Below, in pieces: positions 1 to 10,659 of a DNA stretch of 64,000 bases. Every line of letters starts with the position of its first letter. Position 1 is the first letter of the stretch. Source of the DNA: Eutreptiella sp. 'Long Island Sound 2002' (taxonomy: Eukaryota; Euglenozoa; Euglenophyceae; Eutreptiales; Eutreptiaceae); NCBI GenBank assembly GCA_964036045.1, contig OZ038385.1:34016101-34080100 (forward strand). The letters are read 5' to 3'. Position numbers and translations under genes: made by a program. The notes under the pieces are model-generated. The model was not told the origin of the DNA. It worked only from the letters and a program-made list of their open reading frames with translations, and searched no databases.

Positions 1-719
1 CCCGTTCTGCACGTGCGGTGTTCGGGACACGGGGTCCGTGAGGGCGGCGCCCTCTCCTCTCCACAGCAGACGCCTCCCCGCTTCAGGGCGTCGGGAGGGG
101 GAGGAGGGCAGAGCCCTGCGCTGGGCTTCAATGAGCAGACTCAGTCCCCTCCTCCCGGTCTCTCACGTCAGACCGTGTCATGTGCCACGGGAACTGCGTA
201 AAGCGGGTGCAGAGCTCAAAGAAGGCCGCGACGGCAGGTCCCCGACGGTGGTTGACTGACGGCAGTGCCCCCCCACCCTAACCAACGGCATTTTGGCGGT
301 CCACTGACGTCAGTTGGCAGTCACCGACGGCGGTTGGCAGTCAGCGGACGTTAGCGGGCAATCCGGGGGGGGGGGGGGGGTATCTCCGTGGGAAATTTTC
401 GTGTTTGAGGAAGGTGGCGGGATTTTCCCGTGGCGAAAGCTGGGGGCTTTGGCAGTGCAGTGTGTGCGCGAGGCAGTGTGCGCTGTGCGGTTTGCAAGGG
501 TGGCGAAGTTTCACACCTCTGAAATGTTCCCCGGCAAAACAGTCGCCGCTCGCAATTATCCCCCTCCCTCCCCCCCTGTACCCGAGCGGCGGCTGACGGA
601 GGCCGGATTCCCCCCCTCCTTCAATGACCGCCCTGCGCATTCCCGCATTCCCCGGGTACCAATGTACACGGGAGCCATTCGGGGCCCCGTTCCGTCTTGA
701 CACGCCTTCTCCCCCGCAG
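1..719. other. Intron or upstream part of the RCL1-like gene; no exon identified
   Basis: No upstream exon of the RCL1-like gene could be recognised here. The stretch ends in a pyrimidine-rich tract and CAG at 717-719, which serves as the acceptor of the next exon. It contains a run of about 18 G after position 364 and a short tandem CGGTTGGCAGTCA motif near 310-345. Short open frames cross it on both strands, but none resembles a protein family. Confidence 0.4.
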
Positions 720-899
720 GTCTGCATGGGGCAGCTCACCGAATATGCGGAGAACATGCGGCGGTTGCTGGAGCTGCATTTCGGGGTGACGTTCGGGACG
801 CAGCCCAAGCCGTGCCGCGAGGCCCCCGACGCCCCCGACCGGCTCGTGGTCTCGTGTGTTGGGCAGACGCTCGTCAACGTGGCCAAGCGCAGTGCATAG
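720..899 (+). CDS. RCL1: RNA 3'-terminal phosphate cyclase-like protein, last exon (C-terminal 59 residues)
   Basis: This exon encodes the end of an RCL1-like protein. In other eukaryotes RCL1 is a nucleolar factor for U3-dependent pre-18S rRNA processing, structurally related to RNA cyclases. The exon opens right after CCCCCGCAG in phase 0 and ends at TAG 897-899. The translation LTEYAENMRRLLELHFGVTF, then QPKPC, then LVVSCVG and NVAK, follows the family's C-terminal pattern: a helix, F.....KPC and a (L/V)..(T/S)CVG strand ending in a basic tail. Spacing matches the family, including the Lys-Pro-Cys before an acidic loop. Earlier exons would lie left of the window or in 1-700, where I could not find them. 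The assignment rests on remembered family pattern, not an alignment. Confidence 0.62.
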   Translation, partial: VCMGQLTEYAENMRRLLELHFGVTFGTQPKPCREAPDAPDRLVVSCVGQTLVNVAKRSA

Positions 900-1788
900 C
901 CGTGCGGCGCCTATTCGAGAGGGGGCGGGTGTTGCGCTGCGGCGGCGCTGTGGGGGCGGCACATCGAAGGGCTTGGGCGGGGGCGGTTCGGGACCGCGCG
1001 CTCTGCTCCGGTGCCTTGACCCTTTCGGCGTTCGACGAGTTGCACGAGAAGTTCACTTCACTCGTCGTGAAAGCGACGAACAATGTCACAAGGGGGCAGA
1101 CGCCACCGGGGGCAGTCTACTGCGAGGCTGAGCAGTGCAGGAAGCGGGTTTTGGAACACCCAAATACCTGACCCATCCCTTCCTTTGGCCCAAGGTATGG
1201 CGGCTGGGGCGCTCCGCCCTGCCCCCTCCCTCCCGCGCTTATCACTTATCCCTCAATCGCCTCAATCGCCTCAATGTGCCCGCAGAGATTCCGCTTTGGG
1301 GGAGCCCACAGTGCTGTATGAGCCCGCCATTCAAGGAAGCTACGGCTTGGTCTCGGACGGGAAGTGGTCAGAGCCTGGTGCCTGCGTCCACGGGATGCGA
1401 CCCCCGGAATACTTCCCTGTATCCTATCCTGTCTTTACCCTGGCGACGAGGGTGCGGGGTGGGGGGATTGGTATAGACCTGCTCAACACCGGATTCCCCG
1501 CAGTGGGATCCACGCTTTACTCTGACCCACCATCTCTTTCAACACAACGGACACAAATGGTCTGAATCATCAGAAAACATCACACAAAAGGCAAGGACAC
1601 CGGTTGTATTTCACGGAAGCCAACCAGCCCTCATGTGACACCCCAGCCCCTGCAAAGGCACGGTGCGTCTCAAGGGGACCGCCCCCACATGCTGCATGCC
1701 AAGAATCGTGTGGTCTCGGCAACCCTGGGTGCTTTCTTCAGGCAAGGCCACTTCCCCTCAGTGGAACGTGTTCTCCCCTGGGGAAGTT

Positions 1789-1860
1789 GGACTTTCAGTT
1801 GAAGGGGTGGGTCAATAGAGCCCCCAACACTTGGGGGGGGGGGGGCTCACTTGACAGGGA
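1789..1860 (-). repeat. Short dispersed repeat, CAATTGAG/GGGCTCTATCGACCCC family, copy 1
   Basis: One of four copies of a 70-90 bp element. One end reads TGTCAA(T/G)TGAGCC and the other GGGGCTCTATCGACCC followed by (T)CAATTGAAA. This copy is in minus orientation and has a G/C homopolymer in its middle. It faces copy 2 at 2146-2224 in the opposite orientation. Confidence 0.6.
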
Positions 1861-2145
1861 CCATTATTTCCCATTGGAGCCAAAGGCGCCAGAAGGGCAA
1901 TTTTGTCAACGGGGGCGTACCGCAGCAATGTCCATAATGCATGCATGTCCACCACACGTTGCTGGAATGATACAACGTATGCTTCTCCACAGGGGATGTG
2001 CATAGAGCAGCAGGTATGCAGTCACCCTTGTTACCTCGGGCTGGGATTAGGGTCAGGGATTGACCTAGCCCTACCCTGACCCCCAGTAAGTGTCCCCCTC
2101 CCCCCCCCCCCCCCGGTCCCGGGATGGGTTGGTTTTGGGGGGGGG

Positions 2146-2224
2146 TCCTGTCAATTGAGCCCTTTTGGGGGGAGGAGGGTCCAGCCAAGAGGCTCTATCG
2201 ACCCCCCACTCTAAAGTGCAAGTC
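2146..2224 (+). repeat. Short dispersed repeat, CAATTGAG/GGGCTCTATCGACCCC family, copy 2
   Basis: Same family as 1789-1860, 39143-39220 and 41725-41813. It begins TCCTGTCAATTGAGCCCTTTT and contains GGCTCTATCGACCCCCC. The conserved ends and variable G/C-rich centre suggest a small non-autonomous mobile repeat. Confidence 0.6.
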
Positions 2225-4564
2225 CGAGCACACCTGCCCCTCGGTGTGAGTGTGTTCTCAATGGGGCCACTGCCCCTCAGTGTGAGTGTGTCCCTCGTGC
2301 TGATGAGAGCTGGCAGATCATGACGTGACAGGCTGGGGTGCAGGCACCTCCGGGGCCATATGGCTGGTCCTGGGTGAGTTTGGGGAAAGGAGATCCACGG
2401 GGATGTCAATAGATTCCTTTGCAGGGGGGGTTCGAGGAAGGGTTGTTGCCCGACTCCAACTGTCGCGCACTGCCACCGGTGCTTCCAGTTGGTTGCTTGC
2501 TGTCCATCCTTTCCCATGTTGTCATGATTGTCCTCACATATCATATGGTTAACGCTTGTGTTGGGTTTCTAGCGTCATGTGTCTGATCTCACCTTCCCTG
2601 ACACTAACCCCATTTCTTTGTGGACCCTTTTCCGAGTATTTTGAGGTGTTGACCCTCGCCCTTCCTCGGACGGTGGGGAACACACACTCAGTGCCGCTTG
2701 AGGCAGCGCAACAGGGCGCTCCAGTACCAAAATGTTTCCTTGAGCTTGCTTTTGCTGGCCTCAAATGTCAGAGGTGGTTCTTCGCCAGCTGACCTAAGCA
2801 GACCTAAGCAGCAGAATTCAGTCTGTTTCCTGCTGATCAGGGAAGTGGGGTGGAGTGGGGGGCATAGAGGTGGGGGGTCAGGAGACGCAGGAGGCCAACA
2901 TCTCCTTGGTTCCTCAGCATTCTGTGTACCTCCCCTGTATGCGCCCCCCCCCCCCCCAACATCTTATTGCATATATTTGGGGAACATGACCAAGAGCTAA
3001 CTGCCAATCAAGTCCCCAGTCCTGAAAAAAAACACACACACCATTTTTTGTTTCCTTCGCCTAATCGTTTTTCTGTTTTTTTCGGGGGGTTTTTTTGGGA
3101 GTGAGATTTTATTTGGACGCATTGTTTACCCTCGGCCCGTGGCTTATCCTTCGAAGGCCATTGGTTACCCTCCCAACTGCCGTCGGATTGGTGGAGTACA
3201 TCTGCTATACCCATCATGTCAGCTGGAGGCTGATCAAGGAGCACGAAGGAGGGTGTTAGTGCTGGCAAGTCCTCTGTTAAATCCGCTTGGGAGCAGTAAT
3301 ACACACGGCGTAGTATTTTCTCTTGCTCTGTTTGGTCGTAAGGTAACGACCCGACTCTGGCCTGCTCTTGCCCAGCAATCTCGACTTCAGTTTGGTGTTG
3401 TTGGTTTTGGAGGGATTCGACACAGCCTCCTCCAAAAGGACGGCTGCTGGGGCGGGGCAGGATAAGTGCCCAATGGACAGGGCTGTCCATGAGTTATTAT
3501 ATATGTCTGGCCACGATGGTCTGATTCTTTGCCCTCTGGCACCTCTTGGGTCATGCGGTTGGTCCTGGTTGGATGTCGGGAGGGGCGGTTTGCAGGACTG
3601 TAAATTGACCCCTTTCGGAGGGACGGGTTCCTGGGACCCACTGCCCTTCCCCCAGTTGGAAGTACTGCGCCCCACCGTACTTATGGCATATTTCTACGCA
3701 TTGCGGCCATTTTGTCCCATGGGTTTCTGGCGTTGGATTTGTAGCACTTGATAGCCCTCTCGCGAGCTCACGGTGAATAATGATGGAGCACCCACTTTGC
3801 ACATAGGGTACACCAAACACAGTCAAGTGCGCACGATTGCCGCTGGTACATGCAGAGCTGTTTCAAATGCATGCATTTCTTTAAAGAACAGAGTCTGCCA
3901 GTTCCATGTCAGTTCCAGAGGTTGATGCTGCTGGCGGGAGGGAAGCACTGGGAATGGGCCACAGAGGGGCACTATCACCTTTAGCCCGCTGCTTGCTACA
4001 ACAATCTCCTTTTTTTTTTTAAATATGGGAATGTCTTGATGCTTTGGGAGGATGCTTTGGAAGTGTTGCAGGAGCGCCTTGCTGCTTTTCTCTCTGTTCT
4101 CAGACCCTCTTCTCATGCACATCATGGATTTGGATGGCAGGGAGCATGACTACCTCAAAGTGGAGTATTACCAAGGTGGGGTGAAGGTTAAAAACCTGGA
4201 ACAATGTGTTGCATCTAGGTGGTGGTTGCCAGGATAGGCAACTTTTTCCACAATGACTGGGGTATCAAAGAAATGCAAATGTGCTCACAATAAGCCATTT
4301 TCCAAGCTGTGTGTCCCCATGTCACCACGATTCTAATGGCGCAAAGCGGCCTACCCTCAAAAATCAGAATTCACGATGGTTGTTCTATCCCCGCCCCGCC
4401 TGTGTCCTTCCGCACCCCTTGTTGTCCAAGGGGGGGGGGGGTCACCTTGTGAACCTCAAAATTTCGTTGCGGGTAAGTGTTGTTTTGCAGAACACTGTGT
4501 TGTGAGGCACTGCCACTTGCATCCCTTGTACTTTGGTTGGACTCTCCGAAGTACTTTCTGTGAA

Positions 4565-4755
4565 ATGGAACCTGATGCCACAACCATGTTTACCCCCGCG
4601 ACAAGTGTGATGTACACCCGCTCCACAGGGGCACCTGTTCCGGTGCGGGTCGTTGGCTATTCTGAGCATGGTGATGCATATCGCCGCATGACTTATGAGT
4701 GTGGTGGCAAGCCAGTGGTGCATGATTGTGCATCTGTCCATCGCCTCTCACTGCC
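4565..4755 (+). pseudogene. Small barrel-like (Tudor/chromo-like) module, copy A, transposon-derived
   Basis: The frame reads MFTPATSVMYTRSTGAPVPV, then RVVGYSEHGDAYRRMTYECG, then VHDCASVHRLSLP. It aligns along its length with copy B at 5631: MF.P...V.Y.SR..GA.V...VVG...G......Y..GG..(V/P)V.H..A.(V/L).RL. Strand-like segments with a conserved aromatic and glycines suggest a small SH3/Tudor-like barrel of the kind found near integrases or in chromatin readers; that fold call is inference. The open frame continues to 4921 through low-complexity residues with no recognisable sequence. It is probably a fragment of the same element family as the protease and RNase H downstream. Confidence 0.4.
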
Positions 4756-5002
4756 ATGTGTTTGCTCACGGACACGCCCTGCCCACTCGTGTACAGGGGT
4801 AGTACAGTTCCCCACGGGGGGGTCACTTGGCAACCGTCCCCGGGGGGTGGTGGGGGACAGTCTTCCTTGGGTTTGGGAAGGACACAGGGGGAGGAGGGTA
4901 AATGAAACAAAAGGACAATGAACAGTGCACCAAGGTGGTGCAAACGGAGCCACTCCTGCTCCCTATGATTGGGTGATGAGAGGAATCCTAAAAAGCCCAC
5001 CG

Positions 5003-5145
5003 GATATGGGCATGGGAACACTTTGCACTTCCAACAGACCCCCCTAGATATGGCTATCACGACACTTTGCACCATTCAAAATCCCCCTATTTATGGGCAT
5101 GGGAACACTTTGCACTGCCAAAAGGCCCCCTATATATGGGCAACG
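5003..5145 (+). repeat. About 43-bp tandem repeat, roughly 3.3 copies
   Basis: The core ATATGGGCATGGGAACAC followed by TTTGCAC recurs at spacings of 44, 43 and 41 bp, ending with a partial ATATGGGCAACGGC copy. It lies between the two barrel-module copies. Confidence 0.6.
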
Positions 5146-5630
5146 GCAAAGGCCGCACCCCTTGGGACCGGGCTTCGCCGCTTGCCCAAGGGGGCCTCCC
5201 TCTTTACCACTCCACACCCTCCTGTAGTCATAGTTTCAATATGAGCAAGGAGGCGGAAATATAGCACTTGAACATGCCGGGTCTAGCCACTGGGTGGCGG
5301 CACGCCTTCCCTGTGTAGTGCCGTCTAGACCTCACTCTCTATTTACCCGCTCTCACCTCGTGTGGCATGCCACCAATACATGTGTTTGGTTGTACCCCCC
5401 CCCCCTTTGCAAAGTCCCCCCCCCTTGCAATCCCCCCCCCCCCCGGGAGACCGTCACTTCCATGTTTTTCTAGTTAACATGTATTGTGCTGGTTTGTGTT
5501 GCCCATCTGCTTTACGCATGGCCTTGCATTGCTTTCCCAGTACTACAAATCAAGCACCTGTGTATGTTCTGTGATATTCTCTCTCCAAAGGCGTTGTATG
5601 GGTGTGTTGTGTTGCCACTTCAGACCCAAG

Positions 5631-6292
5631 ATGTTTTCTCCCGGTGACCATGTACGGTACCACTCACGCACACTTGGTGCACATGTGTTGGCCACTTGTT
5701 GGCCACTATTGTGGGGCCTTTGCCAAATGGGCCGCAGTTTTGCCACATTCGGTACATACGTCCTGGTGGGGTCACTCCGGTGGATCATGAGAGTGCTCAA
5801 CTGTCAAGGCTAGAGGCTGTGGCGGTTGAATCCCCCAAGTCGCCAGAGTCAGCTTCGAGTAGTGAGGAGGAAGAGGAGGAAGAGGAGGAAGAGGAGGGTA
5901 ATGATGTGGAAGTAGTATGGGCAAAGAGTGCACGTGGAGTTTGGGGCTTGGGCCATGTGTTTGATGGGAAACTGTACTTCACTCGTGATATATGTGAGGA
6001 AAAGTGGATCCCTAAGGATTTGGTGCCTCCGAAGAAGTCGGTGGCTGCCCCCAAGGCAAGAGGAAAGGCTGCCCCCCAGCCAAGAGGAAAGCCAGCCGCC
6101 AAACGGACTGGTTTGGCTGTGCAAGCGGGCGCTAAAGCGGCTGCCAAACCAGCCCCGCGCGCCATTGCCTCCTCCTCCTCGGCTAGTGCAACACACCCCG
6201 TGCCTGTCATGCAAACCGAGCATGTGCAACAATTCAAAGTGTGTTATTCTCGTACCCAGAAGTTCTTTACCATTCCTTTGGATCCTCAATAA
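5631..6292 (+). pseudogene. Barrel-like module plus acidic and Lys/Ala/Pro-rich linker, copy B, frameshifted
   Basis: The frame starts MFSPGDHVRYHSRTLGAHVL. It then has to switch frame to continue as GPLPNGPQFCHIRYIRPGG and VDHESAQLSRLEAV. The shift is explained by an 11-bp direct duplication (TTGGCCACTTG) at 5688-5698. The second frame continues through a run of 11 glutamates after SSSE, a second short module (VVWAKSARGVWGLGHVFDGK) and a basic Lys/Arg/Ala/Pro tail typical of nucleic-acid or chromatin tethers, ending at TAA 6290-6292. The module matches copy A at 4565. No catalytic motif is present. I infer a chromatin- or DNA-tethering part of a transposon protein. Confidence 0.5.
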
Positions 6293-6959
6293 CATTTGTG
6301 TTGGATGAAACACATTGGCACCGCATCAACGCGAAAGTCGCTTCACACGTGTTCTCTTTGCTTGCGTCAGTGGAGGGTACCACAGTTTGCCTTGAGATAC
6401 CCTTGCAATCTCCCCCCCCCCCCCGGGAGACCGTCACTTGGTGACCGTCTCCCCCCCCCCCACCCGGGAGACCGTCGCGCGCTACCCCGGGACTTTGCAA
6501 GGGGGGCGGGGGGTAGTAGTTGCAATGCCAGCAACTGTTGGTTTGATGCACTTGCAAAATAAAAGGCATGTATGCGATGGCTGAAGGGGTTGGGGATCGA
6601 CAACTTGTCAAGGAGACGGTGACTCCGAAGGGGAGTGACTGGAGCAGTCTGCAATCCAAACCACGGAGGGAATACTTGGGAACACAGTGACGAAAGAAAA
6701 CTCTCCTCCCGTTCGCAATGTTGTACTAGCTAGCTTGGAGAGTACACGGGCTCGTGGGAAAAAGATGGTACACCGGAGAAATCAATGTAGTGTCTAGGCT
6801 TGTGTGCGACCTAGTGAAGGATGCACCACACTAGCACAAGAAGCCGACAGTAACCTAACCCTAACCCAAACTTGTTCATGTAGATTAAACCTAAGGTTTC
6901 AACTGTTAGACGGCAGCACATGAGGATAACAGCGGGTGTGCAGTAAAACCTAGCAAAAA

Positions 6960-7190
6960 ATTATTTTTAAAATTTTTTTTTACTAGGGCGGTTCACTACT
7001 TTTTACTAGGTATCAGGAAGCTAGTCAAAGAGAAGTTTTTTTTACTAGGTTACAGATTTGAGTAAAAAAAGTTTTTGTTTTTACTAGGTTTCAGAACTTA
7101 GTGAAAATTTTTTTACTAGGTTTCAGAACTTGGAAAAAAATTTTTTTACTAGGTTTGAGATCCTCCAAAAAAAAAAAACTAGGCTTTAGA
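6960..7190 (+). repeat. T-rich array with TACTAGG(TTTCAGAACTT) units
   Basis: TACTAGG occurs at 6981, 7004, 7043, 7082, 7114 and 7147 (spacings 23, 39, 39, 32, 33), with a variant ACTAGG near 7178. Each is preceded by 5-9 T and most are followed by a variant of TTTCAGAACTT. No coding capacity is seen. Confidence 0.7.
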
Positions 7191-7194
7191 ACTT

Positions 7195-7500
7195 TCGGGC
7201 CACTTGTTGGCCACTTGTGATCTTGTTCCCCGCTCTGAGGGGCTTTTTTCCACTAGCGTGGTGAGGGCCCTTTTTGAACCCCTATTCGGGGACCCCTGAG
7301 AATGTAGGGGTGACGTAGCATTTCCCCCTCTTTTGGGCCCCCGAGAAGGCAGGGGTGAGGCGGCCACTTCTGATTTTGTTCCCTTTTGTAGGGGACCGCT
7401 TGTGATTTTGCTCCCCGCACTTGGCGTTGGGGATCCCCGAGAACGCAGGGTGCCGTAGCATTTCCGCCCTATTTTGGGCCCCCCTTTTTCCTTTTGCCCT
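7195..7500 (-). repeat. Dispersed satellite-related sequence (GCATTCTCGGGG family), reverse orientation
   Basis: This stretch contains reverse-complement versions of the unit that forms the 104-bp array at 39.6 kb: CCCGAGAAGGCAGGGGTGA, GACGTAGCATTTCC and CTTCTGATTTTGTTCCC each recur. Copies here are diverged and irregularly spaced. Confidence 0.6.
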
Positions 7501-7913
7501 TTGTGTTGGAACAGTGTCCTCCAAGCAAAGCTCTGCGGAAGGCACCGAGACATGCACGAAGAAATCGGCCACAATGAGTCCCGTGGGCTCAGATGACACC
7601 CTTAGAATACGCATGCAGTGTACTTTTATTGCTTGGTTGTTTGTGACACTCCACCCTTGATCTGATGAAGGAGCTTACTCATCATTCACGGGTAAAGAGT
7701 CACAAACACAGGCTAAGGTGCGGTGCATGTTGGGGACCGACAATCAAAATGTATGCCCTCCTATTGTGGGCTGCTACACTCATTGGACTTTCTAGGGGTT
7801 ACTTCAGGCCTCCGGCCCGGCTCTCTTCCCTGCATTGTATGTTGTGTGTTATGTTTTGTTTGTGCATATGGGGTGCCTAGCTGTGTTTCTATCATGACTC
7901 CTCCCAAACTGGA

Positions 7914-8795
7914 ATGGTTATAACGAGGCATGTTTGTGGAGATGACATCTTGGCCGCAATGTGCCATGCCCTAACTAATGGCCAAGGTAGCCCTACGGCC
8001 CAATTGCAGGATGTTGAGTCATTACTCCGTGACGATTGCGAACAACCACTAGACGTAATCATTCCAAGTTCGGGTTCTCAACTATATAAAATGGAGGCAC
8101 GCCATTTGAGAGATGTTTACACAGAGTCTTACGTGACTGATAATGCCGAGATTGTTGTGTATTACTAGTGGCCTACCAGGACAGCGCTGAGTGGAGACTG
8201 GGATGTTATGGGTGTGCCGTGGTTTGTGCGTGATTCATTGTGGAATGCCTCATCTGCGCCGTGGGATCGTAGGCAGGTGTTAGCTGAATCATGGGCGCAC
8301 CGTATTTTGGAAGCAGCGTCCATTGATATGGACTATGCCCCTCCCTTGCTTGCGGCCCAAGTATATATTGTGCGCAATCAACATTGGTTGCTGCGCTTGT
8401 TGTTGGTTTCCCCAACGCGCACTTTCTTATGCCTCGTGTTCGATCCGTTGTCTAACAGGCCGTGCATAGTGGGTGCAAACAGTGAGGATTATGCCATAGT
8501 CAACCTCATTGCCGAACAAGAAGGCATGGAGCCAAGGCCGCAGAAGAAGTGGGATAGGTTTTGGGGTGAGTTTGGCAGTGTAGCTTTTGCTATTGCCCCC
8601 TTCTACTCCACCTTCCTATGTCAAAAGGACGGTGTGAGCTGCCATTCTGCCTGCCTTCTGCTGCTACATTGCCTTTTGTCTAGGCGTGTTGTCAACGGCA
8701 ACGTGCAACTTCCACAAGATAGATTGTGGTTGTTGCGTGAGATTGCACAGGCAGCTTTGCACTATCGCAATTCTGCGCACGCCTCCCCTATGTAG
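7914..8795 (+). pseudogene. Ulp1/C48-type cysteine protease of a mobile element, one in-frame stop
   Basis: One frame runs from 7914 to 8795, broken by TAG at 8166-8168. Before the stop it reads MEARHLRDVYTESYVTDNAE, matching the helix that precedes the catalytic domain. After the ATG at 8208 the catalytic residues appear in C48 order: His59 in NQHWLL, Asp79 in VFDPLS, Gln139 in FLCQKD and Cys145 in DGVSCHSACL. Spacing fits the Ulp1/adenain-like fold. Such proteases cleave SUMO-like tags or viral/transposon polyproteins and recur in algal DNA transposons; the substrate here is unknown. It precedes the RNase H frame by about 300 bp and probably belongs to the same element. The TAG could lie in an unrecognised intron, but no clear GT...AG pair supports that. 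Confidence 0.6.
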
Positions 8796-8813
8796 ACCAC
8801 ACCGAGTTGGGCC

Positions 8814-9696
8814 TTGGCACGGATGTATGCTAGGCCCTATTGTCCACCTAGCCTTTTGTCGTGCTTTTTTTGCGATGACACCGTCCACATAGCGTACCTT
8901 GAATGTGGAGTTTATCAGTGTGCCTTGCATGCTTCCGTTTTGTGTCCATCAGAGATATGTGTGGCATTGCGCAAATGGAGAGTGCAATTTACTGCCACAC
9001 TGGCATGCCTTGTAATGGCATTCACGTTGGGTGACCGGTGTGCGGTTGACAAGCCATCTTTAGTAGATGAGGTCCGTTTAAACATGGTCCTTTGTGGTCC
9101 CCCCGCACTCCATGGCCCTAAGTGGGGCACTTTTAGAAGCCATTACCCATTCTTTTCGTGGATGGGAGCCAACACCAGTAGCACGTTCCCCCCCCCCTTG
9201 TTGCATTTTCTCGGATGCAGCACTAGACCCCAAGTACCCCAGGCACAAACGATTCCTCATTGGCCTCTCGTCGGATAAGGGCCCGAAGTTTTGTAGAGCC
9301 CCAGTTTGGGTCGATACCCAGCAATCTGCGGAACTATATGGAGCTCTTGTGGCCATTGATGAATTTAGGTTTCACTCTAGTCCACACATTCAGTTAGTGT
9401 TAGATAATATGGCAGCCATTTCCCAACCGGTCTGGGGGCGAGCCCATTCTCACCTTCATTCACAACATCGCATTCTTAGGAGGTTGGCACACAAGTTGCG
9501 GTGGACAGGGGCATTGGTCGACCTGTACTATGCCGACTCTAAGCTGAATCCGGCCGACCCAGTCAGCACACCTTTCTCTTTTGCCTTCGGAGCAGATCTT
9601 GTCATTCAGGCACACGCACGATGCAGTCTGTATAATCGACTGGGGCAACATATGTGCTGGGGCCAGATTACTGATAGGGATCGGTCAGTCCATTAA
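8814..9696 (+). pseudogene. Retroelement RNase H domain with frameshifted N-terminal part
   Basis: From 9094 the frame carries an RNase H catalytic set: Asp41 in CIFSDAALD, Glu80 in SAELYGALVA, Asp104 in LVLDNMAAIS and Asp155 in SKLNPADPVS. The SDA / AEL / DN / NPAD.(V)S signature resembles that of retroelement and pararetroelement RNases H. The preceding frame (8814-9100, ending LNMVLCGPP) enters this one with a shift at a run of six C near 9100, so the protein is probably frameshifted. That N-terminal part has no reverse transcriptase motif I can see. TAA ends the frame at 9694-9696. Loss of the RT, or an element that never had one, are both possible. Confidence 0.6.
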
Positions 9697-9723
9697 AGGC
9701 ATGGGTTTTAATCCGATATGGAC

Positions 9724-10656
9724 GGCAGTTGATGGACTATTGGACTGGCCTTGCTTTTGTGTGTTTGTCTGTTTCGGTGAGTTGTGGCAGGTCAGGGTGG
9801 GCAGGACAAGGATGCACATACAACAAAACTTGAGTTTAGCAATAAACTATAGTTTTGACCTAGCAGGTCCAGGCCGAGTCGTTGTCTATGTGGAGTGAGA
9901 ACCAGACCAGAGCCAGGGTGGGGGGGGGGGTGCCAGGATGTGGTTGCTTCCTTCCACATTGCGATTTGATGAGTCGAGCCGCCAGTCGGTTCAGATTAGC
10001 CTGCACAGGTCTATTTCTCCGGTCTATTTCTCCAGCACCGACAAATAGGCACCAGTTGCCTGGCGCTGAGCCATCCTCATGGCTCCATCATGCTCATTTC
10101 GAGCTCCCTATATGGACAAATACCCCCCATATGGACAGGCAGTTGATGGACTGTTGGACTGGCCTTGCTTTTGTGTGTTTGTCTGGTTCGGTGAGCTGTG
10201 ACAGGTCAGGGTGGGCAAGACAAGGATGCACATACAACAAAACTTGAGTTTAGCAATAAACTATAGTTTTGACCTAGCAGGTCCAGGCCGAGTCGTTGTC
10301 TATGTGGAGTGAGAACCAGACCAGAGCCAGGGTGGGGGGGGGGTGCCAGGATGTGGTTGCTTCCTTCCACATTGCGATTTGATGAGTCGAGCCGCCAGTC
10401 GGTTCAGATTAGCCTGCACAGGTCTATTTCTCCGGTCTATTTCTCCAGCACCGACAAATAGGCACCAGTTGCCTGGCGCTGAGCCATCCTCATGGCTCCA
10501 TCATGCTCATTTCGAGCTCCCTATATGGACAAATACCCCCCATATGGACAGGCAGTTGATGGACTGTTGGACTGGCCTTGCTTTTGTGTGTTTGTCTGGT
10601 TCGGTGAGCTGTGACAGGTCAGGGTGGGCAGGACAAGGATGCACATACAACAAAAC
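9724..10656 (+). repeat. 414-bp tandem repeat, about 2.25 copies
   Basis: Units start at 9724, 10138 and 10551 (periods 414 and 413). Units 1 and 2 are almost identical, differing mainly in a G run and a few bases. Copy 3 stops at the ACAACAAAAC sequence near 10656. Each unit contains an internal direct duplication of GGTCTATTTCTCC and an AATAAACTATAG stretch resembling a polyadenylation region. It begins 28 bp after the RNase H stop codon, so it may be the 3' terminal structure of that element. Confidence 0.85.
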
Positions 10657-10659
10657 CCC

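Larger units (their letters stand above)
900..4564. other. Non-genic, repeat-rich stretch
   Basis: I see no supportable gene. The stretch holds long C or G runs (for example near 2099-2114 and 2947-2957) and two copies of a short dispersed repeat (listed separately). A possible exon-like stretch lies after a CAG near 4100 (reading DLDGREHDYLKVEYYQ before GGTGGGGT), but it has no partner I can recognise. Short frames on both strands look incidental. Confidence 0.4.

Noticed and set aside
6845-6875. Telomeric repeat (CCTAACCCTAACCC)
   Set aside because: Only about two units. Too short, and internal to the window.
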